Source of the DNA: Mucilaginibacter sp.
Lineage (GTDB): Bacteria; Bacteroidota; Bacteroidia; Sphingobacteriales; Sphingobacteriaceae
Length of the DNA stretch: 15,993 nt
Assembly (NCBI GenBank): GCA_028288315.1
Contig: JAQBNY010000191.1
Coordinates: forward strand, 1-15,993
Direction of reading: 5' to 3'
Shown here: positions 8,362-15,770 of the stretch, in pieces
How the letters are laid out: the number at the start of each line of letters is the position of its first letter
Numbering within the stretch: the first letter of the stretch is position 1
The notes under the pieces: generated by a model
The model's database searches: none
Told to the model about the DNA's origin: nothing
What the model saw: only the letters and a program-made list of their open reading frames with translations
Position numbers and translations under genes: made by a program

Positions 8362-8615
8362 TACTACATCATTACCTCTCAATTCTATTTTTTTTTACCT
8401 CCGCAAGCATTGCTCAATTGTAGTATGTATATCTTACACTATCATATTACAATATTCTGATAATGAAAACATTACATGCAAAAACAAAAACACATGAGCA
8501 AGTGTTTATTTTATAGTGTATTAATGTAGAGTAGCATTATTTGTAAAAATTATAATAACTGCTCAATTTCGACATCAGAAAAACCAATTATTCTAATACT
8601 TAACATTTAACCACT
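8362..8615 (+). promoter_or_regulatory. Regulator-SusC gap: promoter and likely operator region
   Basis: This 254-base AT-rich gap precedes the SusC gene. ATTATTTG at 8536-8543 is an imperfect -7 box (consensus TAnnTTTG), which would give a leader of about 65 bases. Just upstream lies an inverted repeat AAACAC-N8-GTGTTT (8488-8493/8502-8507). A smaller one, ATATT-AC-AATAT, is at 8444-8455. The 9-mer TGCTCAATT occurs twice (8411-8419 and 8560-8568). A run of nine T at 8388-8396 follows the regulator gene without a clear GC-rich stem. No ORF or RNA gene was recognised. The promoter and operator assignments are inference from position and symmetry. Confidence 0.35.
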
Positions 8616-11615
8616 ATGAAGAGAATCTCTACACATTTAGGGTTGATGCTTTTGTTTTTCTTTTTTGTTAACACAGCCATAGCGCAAAACGTTGCCGTAA
8701 AAGGTAAAGTTACTGATGCTGCTACTGGTGAAAGCCTTATTGGTGTAAGTGTTGGCGAAAAAGGAACTGCAAACGGTGTCCAAACTGACGTAAATGGTAC
8801 TTACTCAATATCTGTACCAGCAAATGCAACATTAACGTTCAGCTATATTGGGTACAGTGCCCAAGCCCTGCCAGTTAATGGCCAAACCACTTTAAACGTT
8901 CAATTAAGAGCCGAGGCTAATGAACTTAAACAAGTGGTTGTAATAGGTTACGGCACACAACGTAAGCGCGATGTTACCGGCTCTGTAGCCAGCGTAAACG
9001 GAGATCAGCTGGCTAAGCAACCCGTACAAACACCAACACAAGCCTTACAGGGTAAAGTTGCCGGTGTACAGGTATTATCATCTGGTCAGCCAAACGCGGC
9101 ACCTATTTTGCGTATACGCGGTACAGGATCTGTGCTTGCAGGTGCAAATCCATTGTATGTAGTTGACGGAGTATTAACTGATGATATCCGTAACATTAAC
9201 AACGCCGATATAGTAAGCCTTGATGTATTAAAAGATGCATCTGCTGCTATCTATGGTGTGCGTGGTGCTAATGGTGTGGTTATTATTACCACTAAAAAAG
9301 GTAAAAGCGGCCCCGCTGTTGTTAGCTATGATGCTAATGTAGGCTTCAGAGAAATTGCCAGCCAAATACAGTTAGCCAACAGGCAACAGTATGTTGATTA
9401 TTTAAATGTAGCCAGTCCAGGTAAAATAGCAACCGATGATAAGTCGCCGTTAACTATACCGGGAACTACCAACTGGGCCGATGTAGTATCCCGCAAAGGC
9501 TTTTATACTAATCATAACATATCTGTTGCAGGCGGTGGCGATAAAAGCACTTATTTTATAAGTGCCAACTACTATGATGAGGACGGTGTTATTAAAACCA
9601 ATAATTTCCAGCGTTTTTCGCTTCGTGCCAATAATGATGTAAAAATATCTGACAAATTGCGTTTTAGCGATCAGTTATCATTAACCCGTGGTGCAGAAAG
9701 GGCGGTTGACATTGGCGCCATATATGGCAATGTTTACAGGGCTGCACCAATAATTCCATCAATAGTAAACGGTTTATATGGCAATACATCAGCCTGGGGC
9801 AACGTAGGTAACCCATTACTGCAATTAGATAAAGCCAACAATTTCACTCTTAACAACCGTGTGCAAGGTAATGTGGCAGTCGATTATAACCCGGTAAAAT
9901 GGCTAACATTCCACTCCGCATTTAACCTTGATGCCCGTTTCAACAACCAAAAAAATTACGGTTACCTGTTTAATAATGATGGCAGTACATTTACTGTGGG
10001 CGGCGGTAATCAGCGCCAACCTAACAGCACGTTATTTGTACAGAATGATAATTCGTACCAGTACCAGTGGGACAATACGGTGACTTTTGACAGAACATTT
10101 AACCAACACCATTTTACAATTTTAGGCGGTATTGTTACAGAAAAAGCACGTTCAAACTTTATCAACGGCTCACGTATTGATGTTCCTGCCGATCCGAACC
10201 AATGGTTTTTAGACTTGGGTAATCCTGATTTAAATGCGGTAGACAAAAATAACGGATCATTGTTTACCCGCCAATCTTTCATTGGCCGTGTTAATTATGA
10301 TTATGCCGGCAAATACCTGGTAACCGGTTCTATTCGCCGTGACGGCAGTTCTAAATTCAGCCAAAAATATGCCACATTCTATACTGTTGGCGCAGGCTGG
10401 GTAATATCCGAAGAGGACTTTATAAAAGGCGGAATTTTTGACCAGTTAAAACTTCGTGGTAGCTATGGTGAGTTGGGTAATGATAATATCGATCCATCAT
10501 TATTTATTGTAACAGGCTTGCCATATCAGCCTTACTACTTCAACAATGGTACATTGGCAAACGGTACCATTATCCAGGACATCAAAAACACTAACCTAAA
10601 ATGGGAAACTACCAGGCAATTAGATATTGGTTTGGACTTTGCTTTCCTGAACAGCCGCTTATCAGGTGAGGTGGATTACTACAATAAAAAAGTAAACAAC
10701 GCTTTAACCTATGTAACTCTTCCGGGCATATTGGGCGACCCTGATAACCGCTACATTACCAACGCAGCATCATATCAAAATAAAGGTATTGAGTTTGCCC
10801 TAAGATGGAGAGATAACATTAACGAGCATTTATCTTACAATGTAGGTGCTAATATTAGCTATAACAAAAACACTATTACGGGCTTAAATGGCGGCCAGGC
10901 ACTTAATGCAGGTGGCGCTAACTCGCAAACCATTACCCGTACAGATAATGGCCAACCAATTGCAAGTTACTATGTACTGAATGCTATTGGTGTATTTCAA
11001 AACCAGGCAGAGGTTGATGCAGCACCAACTTACGATGTTGGCGAGGCGAAACATGTTGGTGGTTTAAAATATGCCGATACAAACGGTGACGGTAAGGTTG
11101 ACGCTAACGACCGTATCTATGCAGGTTCATACCAGCCTAAATATTTTGGCGGATTTAATTTTGGCGTAAACTATTACAGCTTTGACTTAAGTGCCGATTT
11201 CTATGGCAATTGGGGCAACAAAATTTACAATGGTAAAAAGAATTCGAGGGGCAATGCAAATGATAATATTGAGGCCAGCTATGCTAACAGTCGCTTTACA
11301 CCAACTAACCCATCATCAACTAACCCTGATGTTATTAGTCAAAGCACCCCGCCATCAACCTACTTTATTGAATCGGGCGCGTTTTTAAGGTTAAACAATT
11401 TAACACTGGGGTACACTGTGCCAACTAACATGTTAAAAAGAACAGGCATCTCAAAGTTCAGGGTGTATTTAACCTCACAAAACCTTTTTACAGCTAAACG
11501 CTACAGTGGCTCATCGCCGGAGTTATTTAATACCGATATTTTAACATCAGGTATTGATGCTACCAATTACCCGGTAACGCGCACTTTTGCATTTGGTGTA
11601 AATGTTCAATTTTAA
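8616..11615 (+). CDS. SusC/RagA-family TonB-dependent outer-membrane transporter
   Basis: This is a 999-aa outer-membrane importer that works with the SusD-like lipoprotein encoded directly after it, taking up oligosaccharides with energy from TonB. The order is a signal peptide (cleavage about A23/Q24), a carboxypeptidase regulatory-like domain (27-98), the conserved VVVIGYGTQRKRDVTGSV segment (107-124), a plug (about 117-230, containing IRGTGSV, NPLYVVDGV, DVLKDASAAIYGVRGANGVVIITTKKG), and a ~22-strand barrel ending in a terminal Phe (FAFGVNVQF). A Ca-binding-like loop DTNGDGKVDANDR (about 820-832) is usual in SusC proteins. Size is normal and the frame is intact. The stop is 12 bases before the SusD ATG, so the two are co-transcribed. 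Regulation probably comes from the upstream HTH regulator. Substrate is inferred from the downstream GH144 gene as beta-1,2-linked glucan; the transporter sequence alone does not show it. Confidence 0.95.
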   Translation: MKRISTHLGLMLLFFFFVNTAIAQNVAVKGKVTDAATGESLIGVSVGEKGTANGVQTDVNGTYSISVPANATLTFSYIGYSAQALPVNGQTTLNVQLRAEANELKQVVVIGYGTQRKRDVTGSVASVNGDQLAKQPVQTPTQALQGKVAGVQVLSSGQPNAAPILRIRGTGSVLAGANPLYVVDGVLTDDIRNINNADIVSLDVLKDASAAIYGVRGANGVVIITTKKGKSGPAVVSYDANVGFREIASQIQLANRQQYVDYLNVASPGKIATDDKSPLTIPGTTNWADVVSRKGFYTNHNISVAGGGDKSTYFISANYYDEDGVIKTNNFQRFSLRANNDVKISDKLRFSDQLSLTRGAERAVDIGAIYGNVYRAAPIIPSIVNGLYGNTSAWGNVGNPLLQLDKANNFTLNNRVQGNVAVDYNPVKWLTFHSAFNLDARFNNQKNYGYLFNNDGSTFTVGGGNQRQPNSTLFVQNDNSYQYQWDNTVTFDRTFNQHHFTILGGIVTEKARSNFINGSRIDVPADPNQWFLDLGNPDLNAVDKNNGSLFTRQSFIGRVNYDYAGKYLVTGSIRRDGSSKFSQKYATFYTVGAGWVISEEDFIKGGIFDQLKLRGSYGELGNDNIDPSLFIVTGLPYQPYYFNNGTLANGTIIQDIKNTNLKWETTRQLDIGLDFAFLNSRLSGEVDYYNKKVNNALTYVTLPGILGDPDNRYITNAASYQNKGIEFALRWRDNINEHLSYNVGANISYNKNTITGLNGGQALNAGGANSQTITRTDNGQPIASYYVLNAIGVFQNQAEVDAAPTYDVGEAKHVGGLKYADTNGDGKVDANDRIYAGSYQPKYFGGFNFGVNYYSFDLSADFYGNWGNKIYNGKKNSRGNANDNIEASYANSRFTPTNPSSTNPDVISQSTPPSTYFIESGAFLRLNNLTLGYTVPTNMLKRTGISKFRVYLTSQNLFTAKRYSGSSPELFNTDILTSGIDATNYPVTRTFAFGVNVQF

Positions 11616-11627
11616 CGCTATTGTAAT

Positions 11628-13163
11628 ATGAAAAAGATATATAAAAAACATTCAACACTGCTATTTATTTGTGCAGCTGTTATAGCAAGTACTTTTAGTG
11701 CTTGTAAAAACTACCTGGATGTACAACCGCAGGGCCAAATAACCCAGGAGCAGATTGCAAACGATCCGATACAGGCCAAAAACCTGGTTACCGGTATTTA
11801 CAATGTATTTTACATTGGCGGTTTTGAGCCGGATATTGATAGTTTTCAGTTTGTTATCATGACCGATATTGCTTCGGACGATGCCGACAAAGGTAGTGAG
11901 CCGCTGGATTATGGAGACGCCCTGCAAATTGATAATTTAACCACTTCGTCTACAAACGGCGTAGTAAACAATGTTTGGACAGGCCACTATCAGGGTATTG
12001 CCCGTGCCAACCAGGCGTTAGATAAATTAGATGCAGCCCAGTTTGATGCCGCTACTAAAAACGCCCTCATAGGCGAGGCGAAATTTTTAAGGGCTTACTT
12101 CTACTTTAACCTGGTTCGTCTTTATGGTGGTGTGCCGCTTTTAGATAAATTACCATTAGCAAGCGAAGCTAACCAGGATAAATATCAAACCCGCGCCACT
12201 GTAGATGAGATATATAAATTCATTATAGCCGACCTTGATTTTGCTGCAGCTAACCTGCCTGATAAAGGTAATACAGATGTTGGCCGTGCTACTAAAACAG
12301 CCGCACAAGCATTAGAAGCTAAAGTTTATTTATATATGAAAGATTACCAGAAAGCATATGACCTTTCAAACGCTGTAATTACCAGTGGTAAATATTCATT
12401 GGTGAATGATTACTCGCTTATATGGAGACAAAAAGCAGTTAACGGCGACGGTGGTAATAACAACAATGAATCTATATTTGAGATACAGGCAGGCATTAAC
12501 AAAAGCTGTACCGCCGGAATTAACCTTTATACCGTTTCACAGGGTCCACGTGCCGGTGGTAAAAGAGGTTGGGCCGATTTGGGCTTTGGATTTAACAACC
12601 CTTCACAAAGTTTGCTTAACGAGTATGAGCCTAACGATGTAAGGCAAGCTGCAACAGTACTTACTATTCAACCAAACGGAACTGTATTATTTGACGGCTT
12701 CCGTATTCCAAGTCGTGACTCTGTTCAAAACGACCGCTATAGCTACAAAGCTTACCACAGCCGTACTGCCGAGGATAATTGCGGTGGCAATACAGACCGT
12801 TTACCAAAACAGGTTCGTATTTTACGTTATGCCGATATATTGCTGATAAACGCCGAAGCTGCCATACAAATTGGCAACCCGGGTGCAGCAAGTACAGCCT
12901 TAACTGCAGTGCGTGCACGTGCTAAATTAGCGCCGGTGGCTCCAACCTTATTAAATGTATGGCATGAGCGCCGTGTGGAAATGGCCGAAGAGCATGACCG
13001 TTTCTTTGACATAATTCGTCAGGATGCGGTGCAACCCGGCCGTGCAGCAGCAGCATTTGCAGCGCATGGTAAAACATGGGTACCAAGAGCAGCATTATTC
13101 CCAATACCCCAAACACAAATTGATTTAAGCGGTGGGCGCTTAAAGCAAAACCCTGGTTATTAA
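11628..13163 (+). CDS. SusD/RagB-family surface glycan-binding lipoprotein
   Basis: This 511-aa lipoprotein forms the lid of the SusC transporter at the cell surface and binds the glycan. The signal peptide ends in a lipobox with acylated Cys26 (STFSAC), followed by KNYLDVQPQGQITQEQ, typical for SusD. Family features are the GIYNVFY segment, WTGHYQGIARANQALD, AKFLRAYFYFNLVRLYGGVPLL (the classic SusD signature) and the C-terminal RILRYADILLINAEAAI, VWHERRVEMAEEHDRFFDIIRQ and PIPQTQIDLSGGRLKQNPGY. The C-terminal PQxxIxx...QNPGY ending is complete, so the protein is full-length. It is translated 12 bases after the SusC gene. A strong hairpin with a T-run follows 15 bases after its stop, so some transcripts probably end here. 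Ligand preference cannot be read from the sequence. Confidence 0.95.
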   Translation: MKKIYKKHSTLLFICAAVIASTFSACKNYLDVQPQGQITQEQIANDPIQAKNLVTGIYNVFYIGGFEPDIDSFQFVIMTDIASDDADKGSEPLDYGDALQIDNLTTSSTNGVVNNVWTGHYQGIARANQALDKLDAAQFDAATKNALIGEAKFLRAYFYFNLVRLYGGVPLLDKLPLASEANQDKYQTRATVDEIYKFIIADLDFAAANLPDKGNTDVGRATKTAAQALEAKVYLYMKDYQKAYDLSNAVITSGKYSLVNDYSLIWRQKAVNGDGGNNNNESIFEIQAGINKSCTAGINLYTVSQGPRAGGKRGWADLGFGFNNPSQSLLNEYEPNDVRQAATVLTIQPNGTVLFDGFRIPSRDSVQNDRYSYKAYHSRTAEDNCGGNTDRLPKQVRILRYADILLINAEAAIQIGNPGAASTALTAVRARAKLAPVAPTLLNVWHERRVEMAEEHDRFFDIIRQDAVQPGRAAAAFAAHGKTWVPRAALFPIPQTQIDLSGGRLKQNPGY

Positions 13164-13178
13164 TAATTAATTTGAGTT

Positions 13179-13217
13179 AGGTTGCCCGTCCCGTAGTATG
13201 GGAGGGCAACCTTTTTT
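13179..13217 (+). terminator. Intrinsic terminator/attenuator between SusD and the glycoside hydrolase
   Basis: AGGTTGCCC (13179-13187) pairs perfectly with GGGCAACCT (13204-13212). The stem continues inward with TCCC/GGGA after a single bulged G at 13188, and the loop is GTAGTAT. A run of six T (13212-13217) follows. The structure and T-run are those of a Rho-independent terminator, placed inside the PUL. It could lower expression of the two downstream enzymes relative to SusCD. TATATTTA at 13217-13224 (one base off TAnnTTTG) may be a weak restart promoter. Confidence 0.85.
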
Positions 13218-13239
13218 ATATTTATCCCACAAACTATTA

Positions 13240-14598
13240 ATGAAAAAAATATTATTATCTGCATGCCTGTTATTGATTGGCGTTTATGGCATGGCTCAAA
13301 AAAAGGACAAACCTGCTATTGCAAGTGACGGTATAAAACCTATTGGCATTATTAAAGGCCTTTCTGATAGTGCCTTATTAGATGTAGTGCAACGCCAAAC
13401 GTTCCGTTACTTTTGGGATTTTGGGCACCCTAAAAGCGGCCTTGCCCGCGAACGCAGCAATGTAGCTTTTGATTATGGTAACGAGGTGGTTACTACAGGC
13501 GGCTCTGGTTTTGGCATTATGGCTTTAATTGCGGCCGATCATCGCAAATTTATCACTCATGATCAGGCTGTTAACCGCATGGTTAAGATTGTTGAATTTT
13601 TATATCGTGCAGATGCTTATCATGGTGTTTTCCCTCACTGGCTTAATGGTGAAACAGGTAAAACTATCCGTTTTGGCCGCAAGGATGATGGAGGCGACCT
13701 GGTAGAAACTGCTTACTTATTTGAAGGTTTATTATGCGCCAAACAATACTTTAAAGGCACTGATCCTAAAGAGCGCCGCATACGTGATGTGATTAGTTGG
13801 TTATGGGGGGAAGTAGAATGGAGTTGGTATACTCGTGAGGGCCGGGATAACTTATACTGGCACTGGAGCCCCAATAATGGTTGGGCCATGAACTTTCCTA
13901 TTCGTGGTTTTAACGAGTGTTTAATCACCTATATACTTGCTGAATCTGCCGACCGTTATCCGGTAAGCGCCGATATTTATGACCGGGGCTGGGCACAAAG
14001 CGATTTCTTTAAGAACGGTAAAACTTTCTACGGGTATAAATTGCCCTTGGGCTTTGATTATGGTGGCCCGCTTTTCTTTTCGCAATACTCCTTTATGGGC
14101 CTAAACCCTAAAGGGTTAAAAGATAAATATGCCGATTACTGGGAACAAAATGTAAACCACACGCTCATTAACAGGGCCTATTGTATTGATAACCCTAAAA
14201 AATTTAAAGGGTACGGCGAAAACTGCTGGGGATTAACAGCAAGCGATAATTATGAAGGCTACAATGCACACTCGCCTACAAATGATCTTGGAGTTATTTC
14301 ACCAACAGCCGCTTTATCTGCCTTCCCATACACACCGGAATATTCTATGAAAGCCCTGCGCCATTTTTATTATGACCTGGGCGATAAAATTTGGGGCGAA
14401 TATGGCTTTACGGATGCCTTTAGCGAATCAAAAAACTGGTACGGTAAATCATACCTGGCTATTGATCAGGGTCCTATTGTTGTAATGATAGAGAATCATC
14501 GCTCGGGCCTGTTGTGGAATTTATTTATGAGCTGTCCTGAAATTCAGCGTGGGCTTAAAAAGCTTGATTTTCAAAGTCCGGCATTGAGTAAGAATTAA
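13240..14598 (+). CDS. Secreted glucoamylase-like glycoside hydrolase, GH144 type (putative endo-beta-1,2-glucanase)
   Basis: This is a 452-aa periplasmic or secreted enzyme. A signal peptide (about 1-20, ending YGMAQ) precedes an (alpha/alpha)6-type catalytic domain of the PF10091 glucoamylase-like family. Typical segments are LLDVVQRQTFRYFWDFGHPKSGLARERS, VTTGGSGFGIMALIAA, GVFPHWLNG, DDGGDLVETAYLFEGLL, WHWSPNNGWAMNFPIRGFNE, ENCWGLTASDNYEGYNAHSP and AIDQGPIVVMIENHRSGLLW. From memory, the acidic residues implicated in Chitinophaga pinensis GH144 follow a DxxxDxxE spacing, matched here by D149, D153 and E156; treat this as provisional. Characterised GH144 enzymes cut beta-1,2-glucan, endo- or exo-acting, releasing sophorose-type products. 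The ATG at 13240 opens the signal peptide; an in-frame ATG at 13198 lies inside the terminator hairpin and is unlikely. The gene follows SusCD and precedes a secreted esterase-like hydrolase. Fold is confident, substrate less so. Confidence 0.85.
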   Translation: MKKILLSACLLLIGVYGMAQKKDKPAIASDGIKPIGIIKGLSDSALLDVVQRQTFRYFWDFGHPKSGLARERSNVAFDYGNEVVTTGGSGFGIMALIAADHRKFITHDQAVNRMVKIVEFLYRADAYHGVFPHWLNGETGKTIRFGRKDDGGDLVETAYLFEGLLCAKQYFKGTDPKERRIRDVISWLWGEVEWSWYTREGRDNLYWHWSPNNGWAMNFPIRGFNECLITYILAESADRYPVSADIYDRGWAQSDFFKNGKTFYGYKLPLGFDYGGPLFFSQYSFMGLNPKGLKDKYADYWEQNVNHTLINRAYCIDNPKKFKGYGENCWGLTASDNYEGYNAHSPTNDLGVISPTAALSAFPYTPEYSMKALRHFYYDLGDKIWGEYGFTDAFSESKNWYGKSYLAIDQGPIVVMIENHRSGLLWNLFMSCPEIQRGLKKLDFQSPALSKN

Positions 14599-14708
14599 AT
14601 TATTGAGGTAATTTTTTAAGTTGATATCAAAAAAAGTCTATTTTGCGTTAACAATACCGACAGTAGGTTGTATTACATACTGCAATTATTAACATCAACC
14701 CGATATCA

Positions 14709-15506
14709 ATGACCATAAAAAAATTAATAGTTTTAGGAATGCTGGGTATTATGTACCTGGCATTTCCTTTTTTAGTACAGGCCCAAACTAACGGAGCATT
14801 TGACAGAGGAAGCTTCATCAGCAAAAAAGATACCCTTCCTTACCGCATCCTGTTTCCTAAAAATCTTAATCCTAAAAAGAAATACCCACTTGTAATTATA
14901 CTGCATGGAGTAGGCGAGCGGGGCACTGATAACGATGCACAACTGGCTTATGGGCCGGCATTGTTTTTAAATGATACCATCCGGGCAAACTATCCGGCAA
15001 TTGTGATATTTCCCCAGTGCCCTAAGGATAGTTATTGGAGCAACGTTAAAATTGACACCGCAGCTGGTAAAAGAAGGTTCAACTTTATTGAAGGAGGTGA
15101 ACCAACCCGTGCTATGAGTGCTTTAATGGGCATGGTAGATCAGTTTTTGGATAAGCCTTATGTTGATAGAAAGCAAGTTTATATAGGCGGGCTATCAATG
15201 GGAGGTATGGGTACGCTTGAAATTCTAAGGCGTGAACCAAATGTATTTGCCGCAGCATTTGCCATTTGCGGTGGCGATAATACCAATAACGTTAAAAAGT
15301 ACGCTAAAAAAGTACCGTTATGGATTTTTCATGGGGCTAAAGACAGTGTTGTACCTTTTACTCATTCAGAAGCTGTGGTTAGCGCCCTTAAAGATGCAGG
15401 GGCCTCCCCCAAATTTACTGTATACCCTAATGATGATCATAACAGCTGGAACCACGCCTTTGCCGAACCTGGCCTGATACCATGGCTTTTCTCGCAAAAG
15501 AAATAA
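14709..15506 (+). CDS. Secreted serine alpha/beta-hydrolase (prolyl oligopeptidase/esterase-like)
   Basis: This 265-aa exported hydrolase has a signal peptide (about 1-25, ending FLVQA) and a single alpha/beta-hydrolase domain. PLVIILHGVGERGTDN (60-75) supplies the oxyanion-hole HG motif, GLSMGG carries the nucleophile Ser163, GAKDSVVP the acid Asp212 and NDDHNSWNHAF the base His244. The length is that of the catalytic domain alone, with no propeller, as in secreted esterase/peptidase-like proteins of PULs. It may remove ester groups from the glycan cut by the neighbouring GH144 enzyme, but carbohydrate esterase, feruloyl-esterase-like and peptidase activities cannot be told apart here. It lies 110 bases after the GH144 gene on the same strand and is the last gene of the PUL. 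The gap before it holds a perfect palindrome TTGATATCAA (14621-14630) but no clear terminator, so co-transcription is likely. Confidence 0.85.
   Translation: MTIKKLIVLGMLGIMYLAFPFLVQAQTNGAFDRGSFISKKDTLPYRILFPKNLNPKKKYPLVIILHGVGERGTDNDAQLAYGPALFLNDTIRANYPAIVIFPQCPKDSYWSNVKIDTAAGKRRFNFIEGGEPTRAMSALMGMVDQFLDKPYVDRKQVYIGGLSMGGMGTLEILRREPNVFAAAFAICGGDNTNNVKKYAKKVPLWIFHGAKDSVVPFTHSEAVVSALKDAGASPKFTVYPNDDHNSWNHAFAEPGLIPWLFSQKK
15393..15424 (+). repeat. Source copy (inside the hydrolase gene) of a ~33-bp direct repeat
   Basis: This stretch of the hydrolase coding sequence, beginning GATGCAGGGGCCTC and ending TTTACTGTATA, recurs with small indels just after the gene at 15519-15551. Here it encodes DAGASPKFTVY in the C-terminal part of the enzyme and is in frame, so it is presumably the original copy. 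Confidence 0.85.
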
Positions 15507-15770
15507 AAAGGCTATTCAGATGCAGGGGGCCTCTCCCCAATTTACTGTATAGTCAAATATTGTGCATATTAATGTATCAAATTATAATTTTCATAATAAA
15601 ATTTGAATAGCATTATAATTAGGCATGTACCAGCATGCAGCTTGTCATATTGTTTGAATGTCAGAAAATTAAGTATTAAATTGCTTAACATAAATGATAT
15701 ATATATATCCAAGTCGGTTTATATGTAAATCAGTTAGCGGCAAATTTCACCTAAAAGGAAATAAACGAAT
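15507..15770 (+). other. AT-rich intergenic region after the PUL
   Basis: This 264-base gap holds no recognisable gene. It begins with the duplicated 33-bp segment. Further on are an AT-rich imperfect inverted repeat (CAAATT at 15578-15583 with AATTTG at 15600-15605), a small hairpin GCATG-TACCAG-CATGC (15623-15638) and a symmetric run GATATATATATATC (15696-15709). No T-tailed GC-rich terminator for the hydrolase and no consensus TAnnTTTG promoter for the following gene were found. Confidence 0.6.
15519..15551 (+). repeat. Degraded second copy of a hydrolase 3' coding segment, in the spacer
   Basis: Beginning GATGCAGGGGGCCTCTCC and ending TTTACTGTATA, this matches 15393-15424 apart from an extra G, an altered C-run and one A fewer. 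It begins 13 bases after the hydrolase stop codon. The bases just before it (ATTCAGA) also occur in the gene at 15364-15370, as if the second copy had lost the stretch between two AGA triplets. It is out of any long frame and is probably a relic of a local duplication. Confidence 0.8.

Noticed and set aside
8361..8426. 8-bp inverted repeat ATACTACA/TGTAGTAT around a nine-T run after the regulator gene
   Set aside because: The loop is 50 bases and the stem is AT-rich; the T-run is inside the loop rather than after the stem, so it does not make a convincing terminator.
13198..13239. Upstream ATG extending the GH144 protein by 14 residues
   Set aside because: It lies inside the terminator hairpin and would bury the signal peptide behind extra residues.
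13240..13266. Lipobox-like LSAC at residues 6-9 of the GH144 enzyme
   Set aside because: The hydrophobic segment before the Cys is only about five residues, too short for a lipoprotein signal; a normal signal peptide continues past it.
15696..15709. AT dinucleotide run, GATATATATATATC
   Set aside because: Short low-complexity sequence in an AT-rich gap; no sign of function beyond possible easy melting.
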